DNA of 64,000 nucleotides from Lichtheimia corymbifera B2541 (GCA_000697475.1 JNEU01000740.1:1-64000), one strand, 5' to 3'; counted from the stretch's first letter, positions 9,288 through 23,622 are shown. The notes: a model not told the origin generated them from the letters alone. Program-made: numbers and translations.

Positions 9288-11645
9288 TCAGGGGCAGTTT
9301 TCGTAAAGTTGATCAATGCAGGTGATAGCAATGACATTACCCTCGACGTTAGCCAAATGGAAGACAGCTTTGAGAATAGCCGAAACACCTTGACCAGCAA
9401 CCAAACCTGCTGCGACCGCATACATGTAGTCGGTGTAATGCTCTGGAAAGAAGCGCTTCCAAATCTTACCCGAAGACCAGCCAATAAACATGGACAGCGG
9501 AACATTCGGTGTCGAATTAACCATAGCAAGACCAACGACAGCGAATGATGGAAAGTACTTACGCCAACGTTTGGGCCAAGCAAAATCACGTACAACGGGA
9601 CCTAGTGCACCAACAACCGCCAATGCGCAAGTGACAATGATGCATGTCTTGGAAAGAGAAGCGCCACCAGTAACCAGCTGTGTGACACTCATCCAAGCCC
9701 ATACACCACTGAGAGCAAATTCACATTCGGCATTGACATCCATATCAACAATGCAAGGATAAGCATCTGTGAAAAGAATAAACAAGCCAAGTGCAATACC
9801 GATAGCAAAAAACGAGCCAACAACTTGTGCAAGGAACTGGGATCGAGGAGATGCACCAACAATTTGACCAGCCTTGAGATCACCAACCATGTCAACGGAT
9901 TGTGAGGCAGCAGAGGCTGTGATATTACCGGCCATAAGGTTGTTCTTTTGAATGGTGGAAATATCAGGTCCAGGCATACCAGCAAAGATGAGCTGAGACA
10001 TTTTCGCGCAACTTCCAGTAGGATTGATATCGGTCTCGCCCGCAGCTTGAATACCAACAAAGGACATAATAAATGCCAGAATCACTGATACAATTGTCTG
10101 ATACACAGGCATGCCAAAATATTCACCCATGATGGCGCACGTAAATATCACCGTCAACACCAATCCTGTCATCCACCACCAAGCTGGTACAAGTTCATCG
10201 ATGCCATATACTTCATCATCGTGCAAATTGGGTCGTCGTAACGAATACTCGGTGGGTCGTCCACGGATAAAACGGTACACATGCATCACGCCACGCTTGA
10301 GAAAGCTGAAAAGCTCCAGTATACCACCACGTAAACCACGATAGAGACTGTCATATCGCACGAATAATTCGGAAAATGATGCAAGCACCAGCATTGCAAT
10401 TCCAGGCCACAAAAAGAAGGAACGTGCCGTGTCACCATTATCCACAAAGCCATATGCTTTGACAAAGAACCCACTCGATACAAGGCATGGACCAATGATG
10501 CCATATACAATAATAGTCGCGATCAAAAACGGCAACACCACCGTTCCAGGTGTCATGAGCCCTGCGCCATAAAATGGGAAGTCAAATTTGAGGACCCAGA
10601 GCCATGTTGCATCAGCCGCCATCATGTTGCCGTATCCTGCCGCATGTCCGATCCACCAAAGAATATGCACTGATAAGATAAAAAACCAAGGTCAGCAATC
10701 CCGATCATCCGCATATGACGTTTTTTATACTTACAGGTATCGAAGAATGGCACAAAGTATGCAATAATGCCCCACGTAAATGAAATCAGGAACCAAATTG
10801 CCATCCATTTTGCTTTCTTAAACCCACTTCTCTCGCCGTCAGTGGAGCGATGCAAGGATATAATCGTTGTTGCTGCTGCACGAGGGGTTGGGAATGTCAA
10901 GTCCTGCTTGACAACAAAATGACGACGTAGCGGAATAGCAAAGAATAAACCATAAAATGCAGCCGAGATGGTGAACAACGTTAGAGCAACGATATCTTGA
11001 CGTGGGGTTGTCATCAAACCAAGCTTGTAGAGAGCCGGGATAGCTGAAATAAAGCCACTGAATAAACCACCTATATGGATTGATAGAAAAAGAACCGTGA
11101 GTTTGTGTAACCGAGAGATTAAAGATTAAAGATTAACACATACCAGCTGTGGTTGCAGCAGATTGAGCTGTGACATTTTCTTTAGGGCCAAAATAACCAC
11201 CACCCAAGGCTTCAGGTAAACGAGTTGACAATGGACGAATAATAGCAAATGAAAAGATAGCACCAAAGATACCAGCACCAAAGGTAAAACCCACTTTGAG
11301 ACCAAGGTAAGTGTTCGAAGCCGCTATAAAGGAATAAAACAGAAAAGCCAGGTGATGTGTTAGTGGGCCCTGAGTAAGGCGCATATGTGTGTAACGTCGT
11401 ACCCCCGCATGATGAAGAACACACGTACCAACAAAGCAACCAAGAAGAGATCCAATGATACATGATCGCCATGTAAATTGGTGCGTCTCAGTTTTATCAC
11501 CATCTTCACGAGGCAATAATGGCTCATCTCGATCCATCACCTCGAGTTTAATCTGTTGCTGCTTTTCATTATCTTGCTCTACATGTTTCTTTTCTTCCAC
11601 CACATCAAGGGTTTTCTCTTCCACACCAAGCTTCTTTTCTTCCAT
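9288..11645 (-). CDS. OPT-family transporter (YSL-like clade)
   Basis: A polytopic membrane protein of the oligopeptide transporter superfamily, about 700 residues in four exons (introns near 10671-10735, 11071-11143 and 11324-11427). The N-terminus is hydrophilic and Glu/Lys-rich (EEKKLGVEEKTLDVVEEKK). Family features are the first hydrophobic segments with SNTYLGLKVGFTFGAGIFGA, the motif EALGGGYFGPKENVTAQSAA, and late in the protein NLMAGNITASAASQSVDMVGDLKAGQ, which matches the SASDLMQDFKTG region of yellow-stripe-like members. About a dozen hydrophobic segments are visible. Substrates in this superfamily are small peptides, glutathione or metal chelates; which one applies here is unknown. 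The ATG at 11645 is the first in frame (the upstream codon is GTG). An 11.7-11.9 kb region with a CT-rich tract probably holds the promoter. Confidence 0.88.
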
Positions 11646-14571
11646 AAGCACACAATGAAACAGGGGAGTACGGCGGTTGAATGTAATTTAAGCGAGTATA
11701 AAAGGGGGAATCCGGATTATGGGCGTATGAAAATAAAAGGAGCAGAAAAGACTATCCCTCCCAGATCCATTTTATAAAGAAGTACCTGAGATAGAATCGC
11801 AAAGAAAGAGAGTCACCAACCTGTCGACCAGCTCAGCGCATTCAGCTTCGGTGATCTTCTTCTTTTCTCAACCTTATATATACTCACTTTTCATTGCGCC
11901 CATGTCTTTCCCACTATTATAAATACTGATATGGCGTCAACATTATTAGTCTCGTGCCTGATGTCATGCCCAAGCACCTGCAGAAATTTTTCACCATGTC
12001 CCAAAAATTTTTGCAAAAGGGTCAAAGGAAAAGGTGCAACCATTGTGCGAGTAAATCTTACGTTGTACAAGATGGTGGGATTGCGTTACACTCGGAAGTG
12101 GGGTTTCAGGTCTTATTGGGACCATGTAGTGATCGATTGTTAGTAGGAGGTAGTCTATGATGGCGAAGGATGCCGAGTATGTATTATCGAACAGTGGCTG
12201 ATTGGTGCAAACATGCGTGTGTGGGACACAGATGTAGATGGAAGCACATGGATGGATGAAAAAAGAAAACGAGGAGCCAGTTTGAGACATTGAGTATACG
12301 CTGCTATAGATATGGTGTGTACTAGCCATTGTCTTTTTCCGGTTATCCTCCTCCAACAGCCGCCGCACGACCATGGTGACTGACCCAGTCCTCCGTCCTA
12401 TCTCAATTAAACTTTGCAAGGGTCCTCGTGGTGGCTATGCTGCATCTGGATGAAATAGTGTAGTTACGGCTATCACTTTGCTATCAGCATTACCAAATAG
12501 ATCACCGATAGTGCATGACATTATCGTTATTGTTGTTGAAAATTCTCACAGTTGCTTCTTATAGTTGCTCTGTACATTTTTTCCCATGTGGGTGTAACTG
12601 CCAGAGCATGAAAACCTAATCTGCTCGAAGCGCTTTGGCATGTAAAACATGGTTGCACAACGATTGTTCGGCAGTGGAGCTTGTCATAAAGATGTCGCCT
12701 TTGAACCAATCCGATGAAGTACTTCTTTTACTGCTTTTGGCTTCGTCTCCCGAAAATACAAGGAGGAATCTCAGGGGCTATGTATAAAGACCGGGATGGG
12801 TACGTGTTCTTTTTTTTTTTTTACCTCTCATCGATTCTACTAGAGGATTGCTGATAGCAGGGCTTACCCATTTATGAAGAGATGGATTGTCTTGGCATAT
12901 TCTTGTGCAGCGTATGTGTAATTTTTTTAACAAGCGGGTATGCTGGGCTACGAATAGATCCGAATGATCGGAAGAGGTTGTCGACTTTCAACCTGCATCC
13001 ACCGACTCAATCGAACAAATCAAATGGCACAAGCTGGTATATAGATACGGCCGTCTTTCAATCTTTCCCATCATGCTATCGTTCGGGTACCAGCTCCTGA
13101 ATGTCCCTGCCAAACTAAAAACTTGCTACTGCTAATTGGGACAGTCTTTGTTTACTAAGCATGTCCTCCCCTTCCCACGTGATCAAAATAGGATGCTTAA
13201 CATAATAAGCCATAGCATTTGCAACAGGTTAAAATTAAGAACAATATACGCCTTGTGAGATATCACCATGAGCTAACAATGAGCCATCATATTCCACAGC
13301 CCAAATGGCTTTTAATATGGTTTCTCCTTTACCACCAATCATTCATTCAGCTGTTCCTTCTTGCTTTCAGCGGATATGTTTCACTCATTCAGCATCATCT
13401 AAAAGTCAAGCTATGGCTACAGCAGATACAATAATATCTAGAGCTGCCTTGGGGATCAACATGATGGCATGGTTATTTTGGGCAGCTCTCCACGTGCCAC
13501 CACTGACATAGGATTAGCACTTAAATAGCAAACTCATATATATGGAATCGAGAACAAAGAAGCAATGAAATGATGGCTGAGCGTCTTTGTCTACTTTTAT
13601 GCAAGAGAATATTGCAATGCCTTTGTTACACAGGATGCACTATTTAACTGTCACAAGACCGTGCTAGAGCTTTCGATGCATTCAACGGCTCTTAGGTACG
13701 TAGATGAATGCTATGATGAGTAAATGCCCTTGTTCACAGGCAACGTAATGCTTGTTTTTGCTTTATAGATTTCCCTTGTGTACCAAACATCGTGCCAAAC
13801 GTTTCCAAAAAAGAACGGGTGCCATTACAAAGCGTCTGGCACATACACACACAGACATGTGAGTTCCACCTTTGCACGATGACACATGTATCATGTATTT
13901 GAGAGAATGATGGTGTACTCGAAAAAGGCATTGATGAAGCGTTGGCAATGTGCGATTACTTATAAGCACTGATGAATAAAGGCGATGGAAATAGGGTAAG
14001 CGGGGGATATACTGAACAGAAGTATTACCACAATCAATACCGGTTAGCAACAAGGATGGGCTAAACGCGATCTTTGTATAGGGTCATGTGCAATGCCTTA
14101 GTGTGTATAACGACTACGCACAGAGATCTTTGTGACGATATTATGTTTGCAGGGATTGTTATTGTGTTGTGTAGTCGCATTTCGGGACGCTGTAGCCGGT
14201 ACCCAATCGTGAGTAGGTCAGCAGAGCATTGAGTTTGCATAGCACGAGGAAGATCGATAGCATAGTGAATGCAAGATTAAACGTCGACCGCCAAATAAAA
14301 AGAGAAGATTGCATCTGTGATTTGTATGTTGTGCTCAAAGATGCCCCTTTTTGCCACACATCTACCGGGACGAATACACACAGAACTTAGAAGGGAGGAT
14401 GTGACAGGGTATGCGTGTGCGTGTGTGTGTGCGTGAGTGTGTCTTAAAGTTAACCCCGTTATCAAACATGAAAACAATAAAGGATAGCTGTGGATGATAA
14501 GTGGCCGCTTTTATTTTCTTTTTTTTGCTTCTTTTTCCCATCCTCGCTGCTCTTTTACTCTGTCACATCAA
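11646..14571. other. Long intergenic region, no supported gene
   Basis: About 2.9 kb between the OPT and arrestin-like starts. Short ORFs occur on both strands (for example 12882-13100 +, 11991-12419 -, 13763-14053 -), but none has a recognisable domain, good codon character or plausible splice partners. Features seen: an E-box CACGTGATC at 13176-13184, a T-run at about 12809-12822 and a GT microsatellite at 14413-14442 near the arrestin-like promoter. A non-coding RNA or very small gene cannot be excluded. Confidence 0.4.
14413..14442. repeat. GT-rich microsatellite
   Basis: An imperfect (GT)n tract with GCGT interruptions, about 130-160 bp upstream of the arrestin-like start codon. Confidence 0.8.
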
Positions 14572-15805
14572 ATGCCAATGGCTTGTTCTTCTTTCAGTTC
14601 CATGACCATCCATTTAGATGAAAGCAGCTTTGCACGTCAACCGTACTCCTCTATATTGATCACTGGATATCTCGAGTCAAAAGACCACGGCATACAATAC
14701 GATAACAGCAGCCAATTATCGTTTGTAGGCACACAGCACGTGGGATCAAACGACCACTCACCAACGTCGGCGATCACTCTATACAAACACATGCAAGCTA
14801 TCAATGTCTGGGAATACAACGCGATCGATGATAGCTATTATGCACCATTTTGCTTTCGGATACCCGGTCACTTGCCACCCACTATTACAGCAAACAATGT
14901 CGTGATCCAATACAACGTGATGGCAACAACAGTGGCTGCAAGAATCGAAAACAACAACAGTCCCTACTCTGTAACATCAACAAAGATATCAACAGCATCG
15001 ACAACAACAACAACAACGTGCCACCCTGTTGAGCTCATTGATACCAGCTTGTCGGTTGCAGAAAAAAGCTTATTATTTCTGCCACGATTATATTGGGGAA
15101 CGTCATCATCAAAGAGGTGGCGATATGAAATCGAGATCCCAAGCATGATACCCTTGACCACATTTGACAATGAAGAGAGTGGAACATCCAGTAATAGCGT
15201 TGTGAATGCATTGGTTGTGCGTGTTCAATCATGCTGGAACAACGAGGACAAAACACAGACGAAACTTGAATATGGTTTGATTGGTTGTCAAATCATCGAG
15301 TCTATTGGGACCGATGCAAGATGCAGTAAATCCATTAAAGGAGGGTAAGTAGTAAGGAAAGCAAAAGGATCCAAAGAGGAGAAAAGGGTATACATGTGGA
15401 CTAATGCTTTTATATATTCATGACGCTACTAGAAACGTTGCCATGATTACCACGCATGTACTACCTTCTCCACGCCAGACTTGGAGATCTCCGTGTCGTT
15501 TGCCGTTAACATCGTTTCCTGAGCCACCATCACCAAGTTTGTCAAGTGACTTTGTTACCATTCGCCATCAACTCTTTTTAACACTCTCGTTTCATGATAC
15601 CCATCACCAAGCTGATCGTGTCGAGCTCTCAGTGCCAATCACTCTTCTTGATACCCGCCGTTTGATGCATCAACCACAGCATAAGCCTCGTCCCACGCGA
15701 CTTGCCATTCCTGTAAAACCACATGCAAGTACGACAAATAGTGCCAGTAGTAATAGCAGCGATGATGGCGACAGCCGTGATAGTGGTGTTTGGCTAACCA
15801 GCTGA
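14572..15805 (+). CDS. Arrestin-fold protein (alpha-arrestin-like)
   Basis: Two exons (14572-15344 and 15433-15805, donor GGTAAGT, codon completed as GGA) give 381 residues. The N-terminal half has the beta-sandwich pattern of arrestin_N, with ITGYLESKDHG and the diagnostic PFCFRIPGHLPPTI (family pattern PF.F.IP..LPPSF). The second half has long beta-strand stretches and VELSVPITLLDTRR, resembling the ISVPITIL strand of arrestin_C. Known fungal alpha-arrestins recruit Rsp5/Nedd4 ligases to transporters through PPxY motifs; I see no PPxY here, so an adaptor role by that route is not supported. I chose the ATG at 14572 because it follows a pyrimidine-rich leader; an in-frame ATG at 14494 would add an unlikely Phe-rich stretch. 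The C-terminus is Ser/Asp-rich. Confidence 0.7.
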
Positions 15806-16391
15806 TAATCGCGCTTTTTATTATGAAACACCACTTTTTAACAGCATTATTGCATTCATCCGCCATCTCCATTATACACATAATCAACCGCCCCCTCAAC
15901 GTATATCCATTGTACATAATATAAAACCACACTCGCTCATGCATAATGAGTCGTTGCTGTCATTTTCAAAGAGACACTTGCACATGCAGACATGCACGCA
16001 TATAAAGGTGGTATGATGTTTGGGGGGTCATGCAACTGTTTTACATCCAAGGGGGTGCGATCATCCATTGCGTGTTTGAGGATAATTCACGCGATCGCGT
16101 ATTTGTTTTGCAGGAAATAGGGTTTCAGCTCGAATGGGAAGAAAACGACAAATCTTGGAACAGCTTTATATATAAACATGCTTTTTAGGAGGCGTTATGG
16201 GATGAATGTAGATATCATTTTGCAGAACTAAATGGGATAGCGAGACAAAAAGGATGAAGCATGTGATGTCATGGTTATGTTTGTATACATGTCGGTGCGT
16301 GTGGTGCATGTGTTATATGCCTGTTGTATATGAGTATATATGGTGGTGTGTGCGGGCGGGTGATGGGAAGAAATGGTTGTGGATTAATTGT
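15806..16391. other. Convergent 3' intergenic region
   Basis: It lies between the stops of the arrestin-like gene (+) and homocitrate synthase (-). It is T/G-rich with no credible ORF or RNA gene. Confidence 0.5.
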
Positions 16392-17990
<1,599 letters not shown>

Positions 17991-18330
17991 GTTGTATGAG
18001 TTGAAGAGTTGGGAGAGAGAAAGAAGTAAACGTAAAGTACGTTATCAAAGTGATCCCTTTTATTATATAAATGGTCAGCATAGAGATTATCGAGATGGAT
18101 AGTCACGATACCACCAGCTCTGGGCTGTCATCTCTGATCTCACTTTGCTGATTTTGATTCGCCAATTCCATCGGGCCCATTTGGACTCATCGACGAAAAA
18201 GGCAATCCTTCCTGATCCCAAATCATCATGCGCATCATCAATAATCACACTATGCGGAAATCACATTCAAGGCGGAAATTAATCTTTCACGCATACTTTT
18301 TTGTGCAAGTACGATACAAAATGACTACTA

Positions 18331-18912
18331 TCAGCATTTGGGAAACGTGCCGTTGTTCACTTGGATTTGGAGAGGGATTGTTTGTGATGGTTCTTCAGGA
18401 CCAGGGGCTGTTTGATTGGGGCTCAGTGCTGCGTAATTGGGTGAAACAATCAAAGAAAATCCATACTGGGCTGTGTTGTATCGAGTGAAAAAATGACATC
18501 CAGGCAACTTCCAGGTAGAGGTATACTGCTTGTTTGATATGCCAGCAGGTGCCGAGTCAGCTGCTAATCCTGATATTACATTGATACGCAATGTATTGGA
18601 GTCGTTGTTGCGTTGTTGCCACTGCAAGTCCACATTGATTGAGTTGGGATAATACGGATTGCTGATACCGACTAGCCGGTGTTACACCTTATTATTCAGC
18701 TCTCGGATACCATCTCATTCATGCAATTAAAATAACTCACCGGTTTGTGCACCCACAACCGTATACTGGAATACATTGTCCGTGTTGCTACCCAACACCT
18801 GGTTGCTTGCAGGGCTATTGACCTGAATAAGGCCATCCGCTGATACCGGGCGAGATCCAAAACAGGACACAGTGGATAATAGAACAATGAATCTAGGGAA
18901 ACCAAGGAGCAT
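18331..18912 (-). CDS. Small secreted protein of unknown function
   Basis: Two exons (18912-18741 and 18671-18331, donor GTGAGT) encode 170 residues. The start MLLGFPRFIVLLSTVSCFG, followed by SRPVSA, is a clear secretion signal with a likely cleavage after VSA. The mature protein is Asn/Ser/Gln-rich, with SNTDNVFQYTVVGAQTVGIS at the exon joint, VDLQWQQRNNDSN, TSTWKLPGCHFFTRYN and the tail PIPLQIQVNNGTFPKC. Two cysteines and several N-x-S/T sites suggest an extracellular or wall protein. The beta-rich pattern (strand-W-strand) is loosely like Kre9/Knh1-type wall domains, but I do not recognise it securely. The pyrimidine-rich sequence just upstream fits a leader ending at this ATG. The longer upstream open frame was not used because the signal peptide would then be internal. 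Confidence 0.65.
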
Positions 18913-19310
18913 ATATGTAGAACGAGGTAATAGAGTAAGGAAGAAGAAAGAAAAAACGTTGATTCCAGGATAGAGACATTGATAGATCCCACTAACATCC
19001 TCCAAAAAGAGGGGGCCCAAGTTCAACCCCTGAGTATCAAGCATCTGCTCAATATCTGTGTTGCGATTGGACAATCAATGTGAGCCTAATGCAAGTAGCA
19101 ATGGCTGATGACAACAAACGACGTTCACTTTACTAGGAGCAGTTCTCTTTGTACGATGTATTGCGTGTATCAAAAGTTTAATTTTTTTGTTGATGCAAAT
19201 GAGGATATTTTTAACTAGCTTATTGCTGTTGCTCTGCCATTTCCTACAAAGATAGCACACGTTCATGTGAGCAAAATACTGCTGTATATCTCCATTGTCA
19301 TCCAATTCAT
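18913..19310. other. Intergenic region between secreted protein and CCT3
   Basis: About 400 bp holding the secreted-protein promoter and the 3' end of CCT3. No other gene is seen. Confidence 0.5.
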
Positions 19311-21368
19311 TTATACCTGAGCAGCCTCCGCACTCATGCCACCGCCTTGTGGACCCTTGTTCTTTGAAAGACCAGAAACGATATCATCCACGCGCAACAA
19401 CAAGCATGCCGACTAGTTGTATTTTTGGTTAATATCGAATACAAAAAGGGATAGCATCAATTCCATACCTCAATAGCGGTCTTAATCGTTTGAAGCTTAA
19501 CAGCGGTTGGTTCCCAGATACCATAATCCTTCATATCGACCACCTTGCCAGATTCGCCATCGATACCAAAGCTGTGTTCACCGTTTGCGTGCTTAGCTCG
19601 CAGTTGAGTGAGAATCTTGATAGCATTGCCACCGCAGTTTTGAATAAGTGTCCGGGGAATAACTTCCATAGCTTCTGCAGCAGATCGGTATGGCCATTGT
19701 TCAACACCTTCCAACAACTTGGCCTTCTCTTCCAACTTGACAGACACAGTCATCTCAGTGGCACCACCACCAGGTGCAAGCTTAGCATTGAAAAACACGT
19801 TACGAGCAACGCACATAGCATCTTGAAGATTACGTTCAACTTCGGCAATGATATCTTTGCTAGGGCCACGCAAGATGATGGAGCATGCCTTGGGATCCTC
19901 ACACTTGGTCAAGAAGGTGAAGTACCTATCAACATCATTAGTGAACCTCTTGTGATTCGCACAAGTTATCATGCTAACTTACTCATCACCAATCTTTTCA
20001 ATGTTGAAGAGACCACACTTGGTGCCGACATCAGAATCCTTAAGATCATCCACTCGGTTCACAATGGTAGCACCAACAGCACGAGCGATACGGTTGTTAT
20101 CAGTCTTGCGTACACGACGAATGGCTGTGATGTTAGCCTTCACAAAGTAGTGCTGAGCCAAATCTATAGATATCCAATGTTAATATTGAATAAGAAATAA
20201 AAACGTGTTATGAGTGACTTACCAGAAACACCCTTCTCAGTGAAGACAAGATCAGGCTTAAGCTCAATGATTTTGTCGCACATAGCCTTGACTTGTTCTT
20301 CCTCAATCTCCAATATCCTGTTCCAGTCGGCTTCCTTGGTAATCTCAATGTTGGTCTGCGATTCACCCTTCTTGTATTCGAGAGGACAATCAAGTAAAAC
20401 GACACGAGGGTTCTCAATGCGACGACGCATCTTGGGGTGGGTAACATCCTTGTTGAGGATAACACCATCAAGTACACGTGATTCTTCGATTTCGCCACCG
20501 GGAATCTATATATTACACGCCCATTTAGAACATCCAACACGCAAGAAATAATATAATGATTACCTTTTCAACACGAGCATAACGCTTAAGATCCACTTCA
20601 CGGCGACCAGTGCTTTCCTCAACCATGGCGACTGTGCGGACAGAATCCAAAGCAAGCTTGCACATCAAATCGCTCCACTGGCTGACAAACTTGGTACCAA
20701 TGGAAGACTTGATCAAGGAGAGCATTTCTTCGTCACTGTTGACATCGACAGGAACAGAGATTTCTTCAACGATTTGCAAAGCATCTTCGAGAGCCTTCTT
20801 GAATGCACTGATGATGATGATAGGATGGATGTTGTTTTGAATATGAGGGAGGGCTTGAGCAAGCATTTCACCGGCTACACGAAATTGGTACGTCAGTGTC
20901 ATCATCATGGATCACCTCATACCATGCCATACAACAACAACTTACCGAGAACAATGACACTGGTAGTACCATCACCAACCTCTTCATCTTGTGTTCTCGA
21001 GAGCTCGATCATGCTCTTGGCTGCAGGATGGCTCACTTCAATCTCACGCAGAATAGCGTTGCCGTCGTTTGTCAACAAGATACCACCCATAGGATCCAAC
21101 AACATCTTTAACATGGCACGTGGACCAAGACTGGAGCGAATGATATCGGAAACGGTCTATTGAATGGGATAGTTGGGTGAGCGAGATGCCGTCATCGCGA
21201 ACACGTTATCCCTCGATTACCTTGGCAGCAGTAATGTTTGAGATCTGCGCCTTGCGGCCAGATTCTCGTTCCATGTTGGTATCTATAGCGATGTAGCATT
21301 AGAATAAAGCACGAGACGATTGCAATAAGAGACGATGCTTTACTCATCACAAGGACTGGTGCGGACAT
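19311..21368 (-). CDS. CCT3: T-complex protein 1 subunit gamma (CCT3)
   Basis: Subunit of the cytosolic TRiC/CCT chaperonin, which folds actin, tubulin and WD40 proteins by ATP hydrolysis. The first exon encodes MSAPVLVMSK. Following exons give group II chaperonin motifs: LGPRAMLKMLLDPMGG (ATP site), TNDGNAILREIEVSHPAAKS, DEEVGDGTTSVIVL (catalytic Asp region) and, near the C-terminus, FFNAKLAPGGGATEM and DGESGKVVDMKDYGIWEP. The gamma type is indicated by DCPLEYKKGESQTNIEI, by RAVGATIVNRVDDLKDSDVG and by ACLLLRVDDIVSG near the end. The protein ends GGGMSAEAAQV; the last codon GTA coincides with a possible donor, so a tiny extra 3' exon cannot be fully excluded. About 540 residues, as expected. 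Confidence 0.95.
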
Positions 21369-22169
21369 CTTGAAATAGGTGGGTGTCAAAGGGTGAAAAA
21401 CGTGAACGTCGCGATGACAGGTGTTCCTCTCCTCTAAATTTTGACTGGCCGACACTCACCACCACCATGGCAAAGGCACATGGTCACACAATTGAATGAA
21501 GCCACGCTTCTCAACATGTCATGCATAGCCAACTATCATCCATTGTGCATTGGTCGTATAGACTATATCCATTTTATACTAGCTTTTCATCCGTGACAAC
21601 CATCATGACTCATAAAATGCTTTATAATCAGATGCAATAAAAACACATTGACACATTTTATCCATCCCATCTCCAAGTAGCATACATCAACATGATGAAA
21701 GACGTTGAGGCCGTTGTATAGTTCGCTTTTGTGCATGCAAGTAAGATTGCTCAGCTTGTCATGTTATCCCCTTCTCTATTGGGAACTTGCGAATGAGAAA
21801 AGCTTTTCATTTTTAGACACGAAACCCAAGGCTTGCAATAATGAAGCAAGTGGACACGTAGCAGTAATCAGATCAACCACTGCACTTGTAATCATTGCTT
21901 TATAGTACTCTCCTTCTATGCACACGAAGAGACAATCATCTTAGCTTAGCACTAGCACGATCCTTTTTGAAAAGATATGTTGATTGTTGTGTGTTATAAA
22001 TGAATACATACATCATCACGATTCTACTCGATGCCTCGATAATCTAATGTAAATGCTAAGGGAAACCATGGTTCTCCAGTTGAAAATTCAAGTGACGGGG
22101 TGTTGACAGCAGCAGTGGCAGGAGAAGCATGATCGGCTTTTAAGGCACCACACCTTCATTCCGATTGAT
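21369..22169. promoter_or_regulatory. Divergent promoter region, CCT3 / peptidyl-tRNA hydrolase
   Basis: About 0.8 kb between divergent starts. The small ORF at 21705-21905 has no domain and is not called. Nothing else is visible. Confidence 0.45.
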
Positions 22170-23031
22170 ATGGCAACCAGGATATTGGTATGGAAACGAC
22201 GATCTGAATCCCCAACAAGGCTCTAATCGTATACTGTTAGTTTGTCGGTCTTGGCAATTACAACCTTCCCAACACTCGCCACAATGCGGGTATGATGATC
22301 TTGGACCACCTTGCCAATGCTCTTGAATTGCGCTGGATTCCATACAAGCCTTGGAAAGCAACGATTGCCCAGACTACCTTGAGTCTGCCATTTGAACCAA
22401 AGCACCCTGATCAGCAGAAGCAGGTCGAGCTGACGTTATTGAAACCAAGGTTACTTATGAATGTGTCTGGTCCTTCGGTTGCACGAGCTGGTAAACAAGA
22501 TTCTCTCCTTGGTCGCACATACATAATCCATATGCTGACAGCATCCTATTAGTGCGTGATCTATCCATTCCTGGTTCGAGTGTGTATATATTCCAAGATG
22601 ATTTACAGCGTGAATTGGGCAAGGTATCTCTCAAGGCGTCTGGGTCTGCAAATGGTCACAATGGCATCAAATCTGTGATTGATCATCTTCGAAGCGATGA
22701 GTTTTGGCGTATTCGTTTGGGTGTCGGTCGTCCTGAATCAAGAGATGTCAATGACGTGAGTGATTATGTGCTCTCCAAGTTCACTCCCCCTGAGGTGGCA
22801 TTACTCGAACAAAAAGTGTATCCGTTGCTTGGCGTGGGTCCGGGTCTTGGATTGGAAACACTGGTGATGAAACAACAATTATGGAGACCACCACAGCCAC
22901 CCAAGAAGAAGAAGAATAAGAAGCAAAAAGCACAAGAGGAAACCCCATCTGAAAGTGAAGTCGACCTTGGAAAGAAGGAAGATACATCTCCATCATCTGC
23001 TGAGGACGAAAAGGCAGCCACCACCGCATAA
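22170..23031 (+). CDS. Peptidyl-tRNA hydrolase (bacterial Pth1 type)
   Basis: Cleaves peptidyl-tRNA released from stalled ribosomes; eukaryotic Pth1-type enzymes are often mitochondrial. Three exons. The first has only six codons (22170-22187, MATRIL, donor GTATGG), spliced over a 53-nt intron to 22241 to give MATRIL-FVGLGNYNLPNTRHNAGMM. This restores the family core VGLGNP..Y..TRHN.G, including the Asn and His used in catalysis. Exon 3 (from 22553) has FQDDLQRELGKVSLKASG, NGHNGIKSVIDHL and FWRIRLGVGRP, the second half of the active site. The length of 248 residues exceeds a bacterial Pth (about 190) because of a C-terminal tail rich in Lys then Glu/Ser (PPKKKKNKKQKAQ), perhaps RNA- or ribosome-binding. 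No clear presequence is seen. Confidence 0.9.
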
Positions 23032-23622
23032 TTGTAGATAGGATCAATCATTGCATTTAGAAGTTTACATATACCAATCATCAGTAAAGGATACTGGAAA
23101 GGGGATCACCTGTTAGAGCATAATGAAAAGCAGTGTTTGATATCTTGAGGGTCTTGCTTAAGATTAATCAGCAGCGTTTAGGATATGGGGTGTTATTGTA
23201 AGTTCTTTGATCCATAGAAGGGTTACGCTGATACAGCATCATTCAGATGGCATCCTCCCATGTAGGGCTATCTTTGGAATAAGGAAAACAAGGACCAATT
23301 TTATGATAAGGACACAAAGAATAAACACGTGAAGCTGTGTCCTTAGAATATTGATATTAGAGGGCAAGGGGTAATCAACAATGGAAGCCAATGCGCATAA
23401 AGACCAGACACGTGATCAAGATGATATTGAAAAAAGAGAGGTTTATTGAATATGAATACGCGCCAAGAGCATTAGCAACGAAGCTTTAATTATGCCTGTG
23501 ATAACCCATGCTTTTTATATGCTCGCGTTTATGTAATGCATCCATCTCATGTGATTGGTTCGGGATTATAGACAACTCTCTTTTCCTTGCATCCAAATCA
23601 TTTTCGCATTTCTCTTTCCAAC
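23032..23622. promoter_or_regulatory. Intergenic region / FAD-oxidoreductase promoter
   Basis: About 0.6 kb. It holds E-boxes CACGTGA near 23326 and CACGTGATC at 23409-23417. A CT-rich leader precedes the ATG at 23623. No gene is seen. Confidence 0.45.

Noticed and set aside
12882..13100. Small + strand ORF with a hydrophobic start (MDCLGIFLCSVCVIFL...)
   Set aside because: The first residues resemble a signal peptide, but there is no homology I know, no leader and no splice partner; chance cannot be excluded.
14494..14571. Upstream start for the arrestin-like gene
   Set aside because: The added residues come from a T/C-rich leader; the ATG at 14572 lies at the end of that tract as in other genes here.
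18727..19074. Longer N-terminus for the secreted protein
   Set aside because: It would place the signal peptide in the middle of the protein; the pyrimidine-rich sequence fits a leader.
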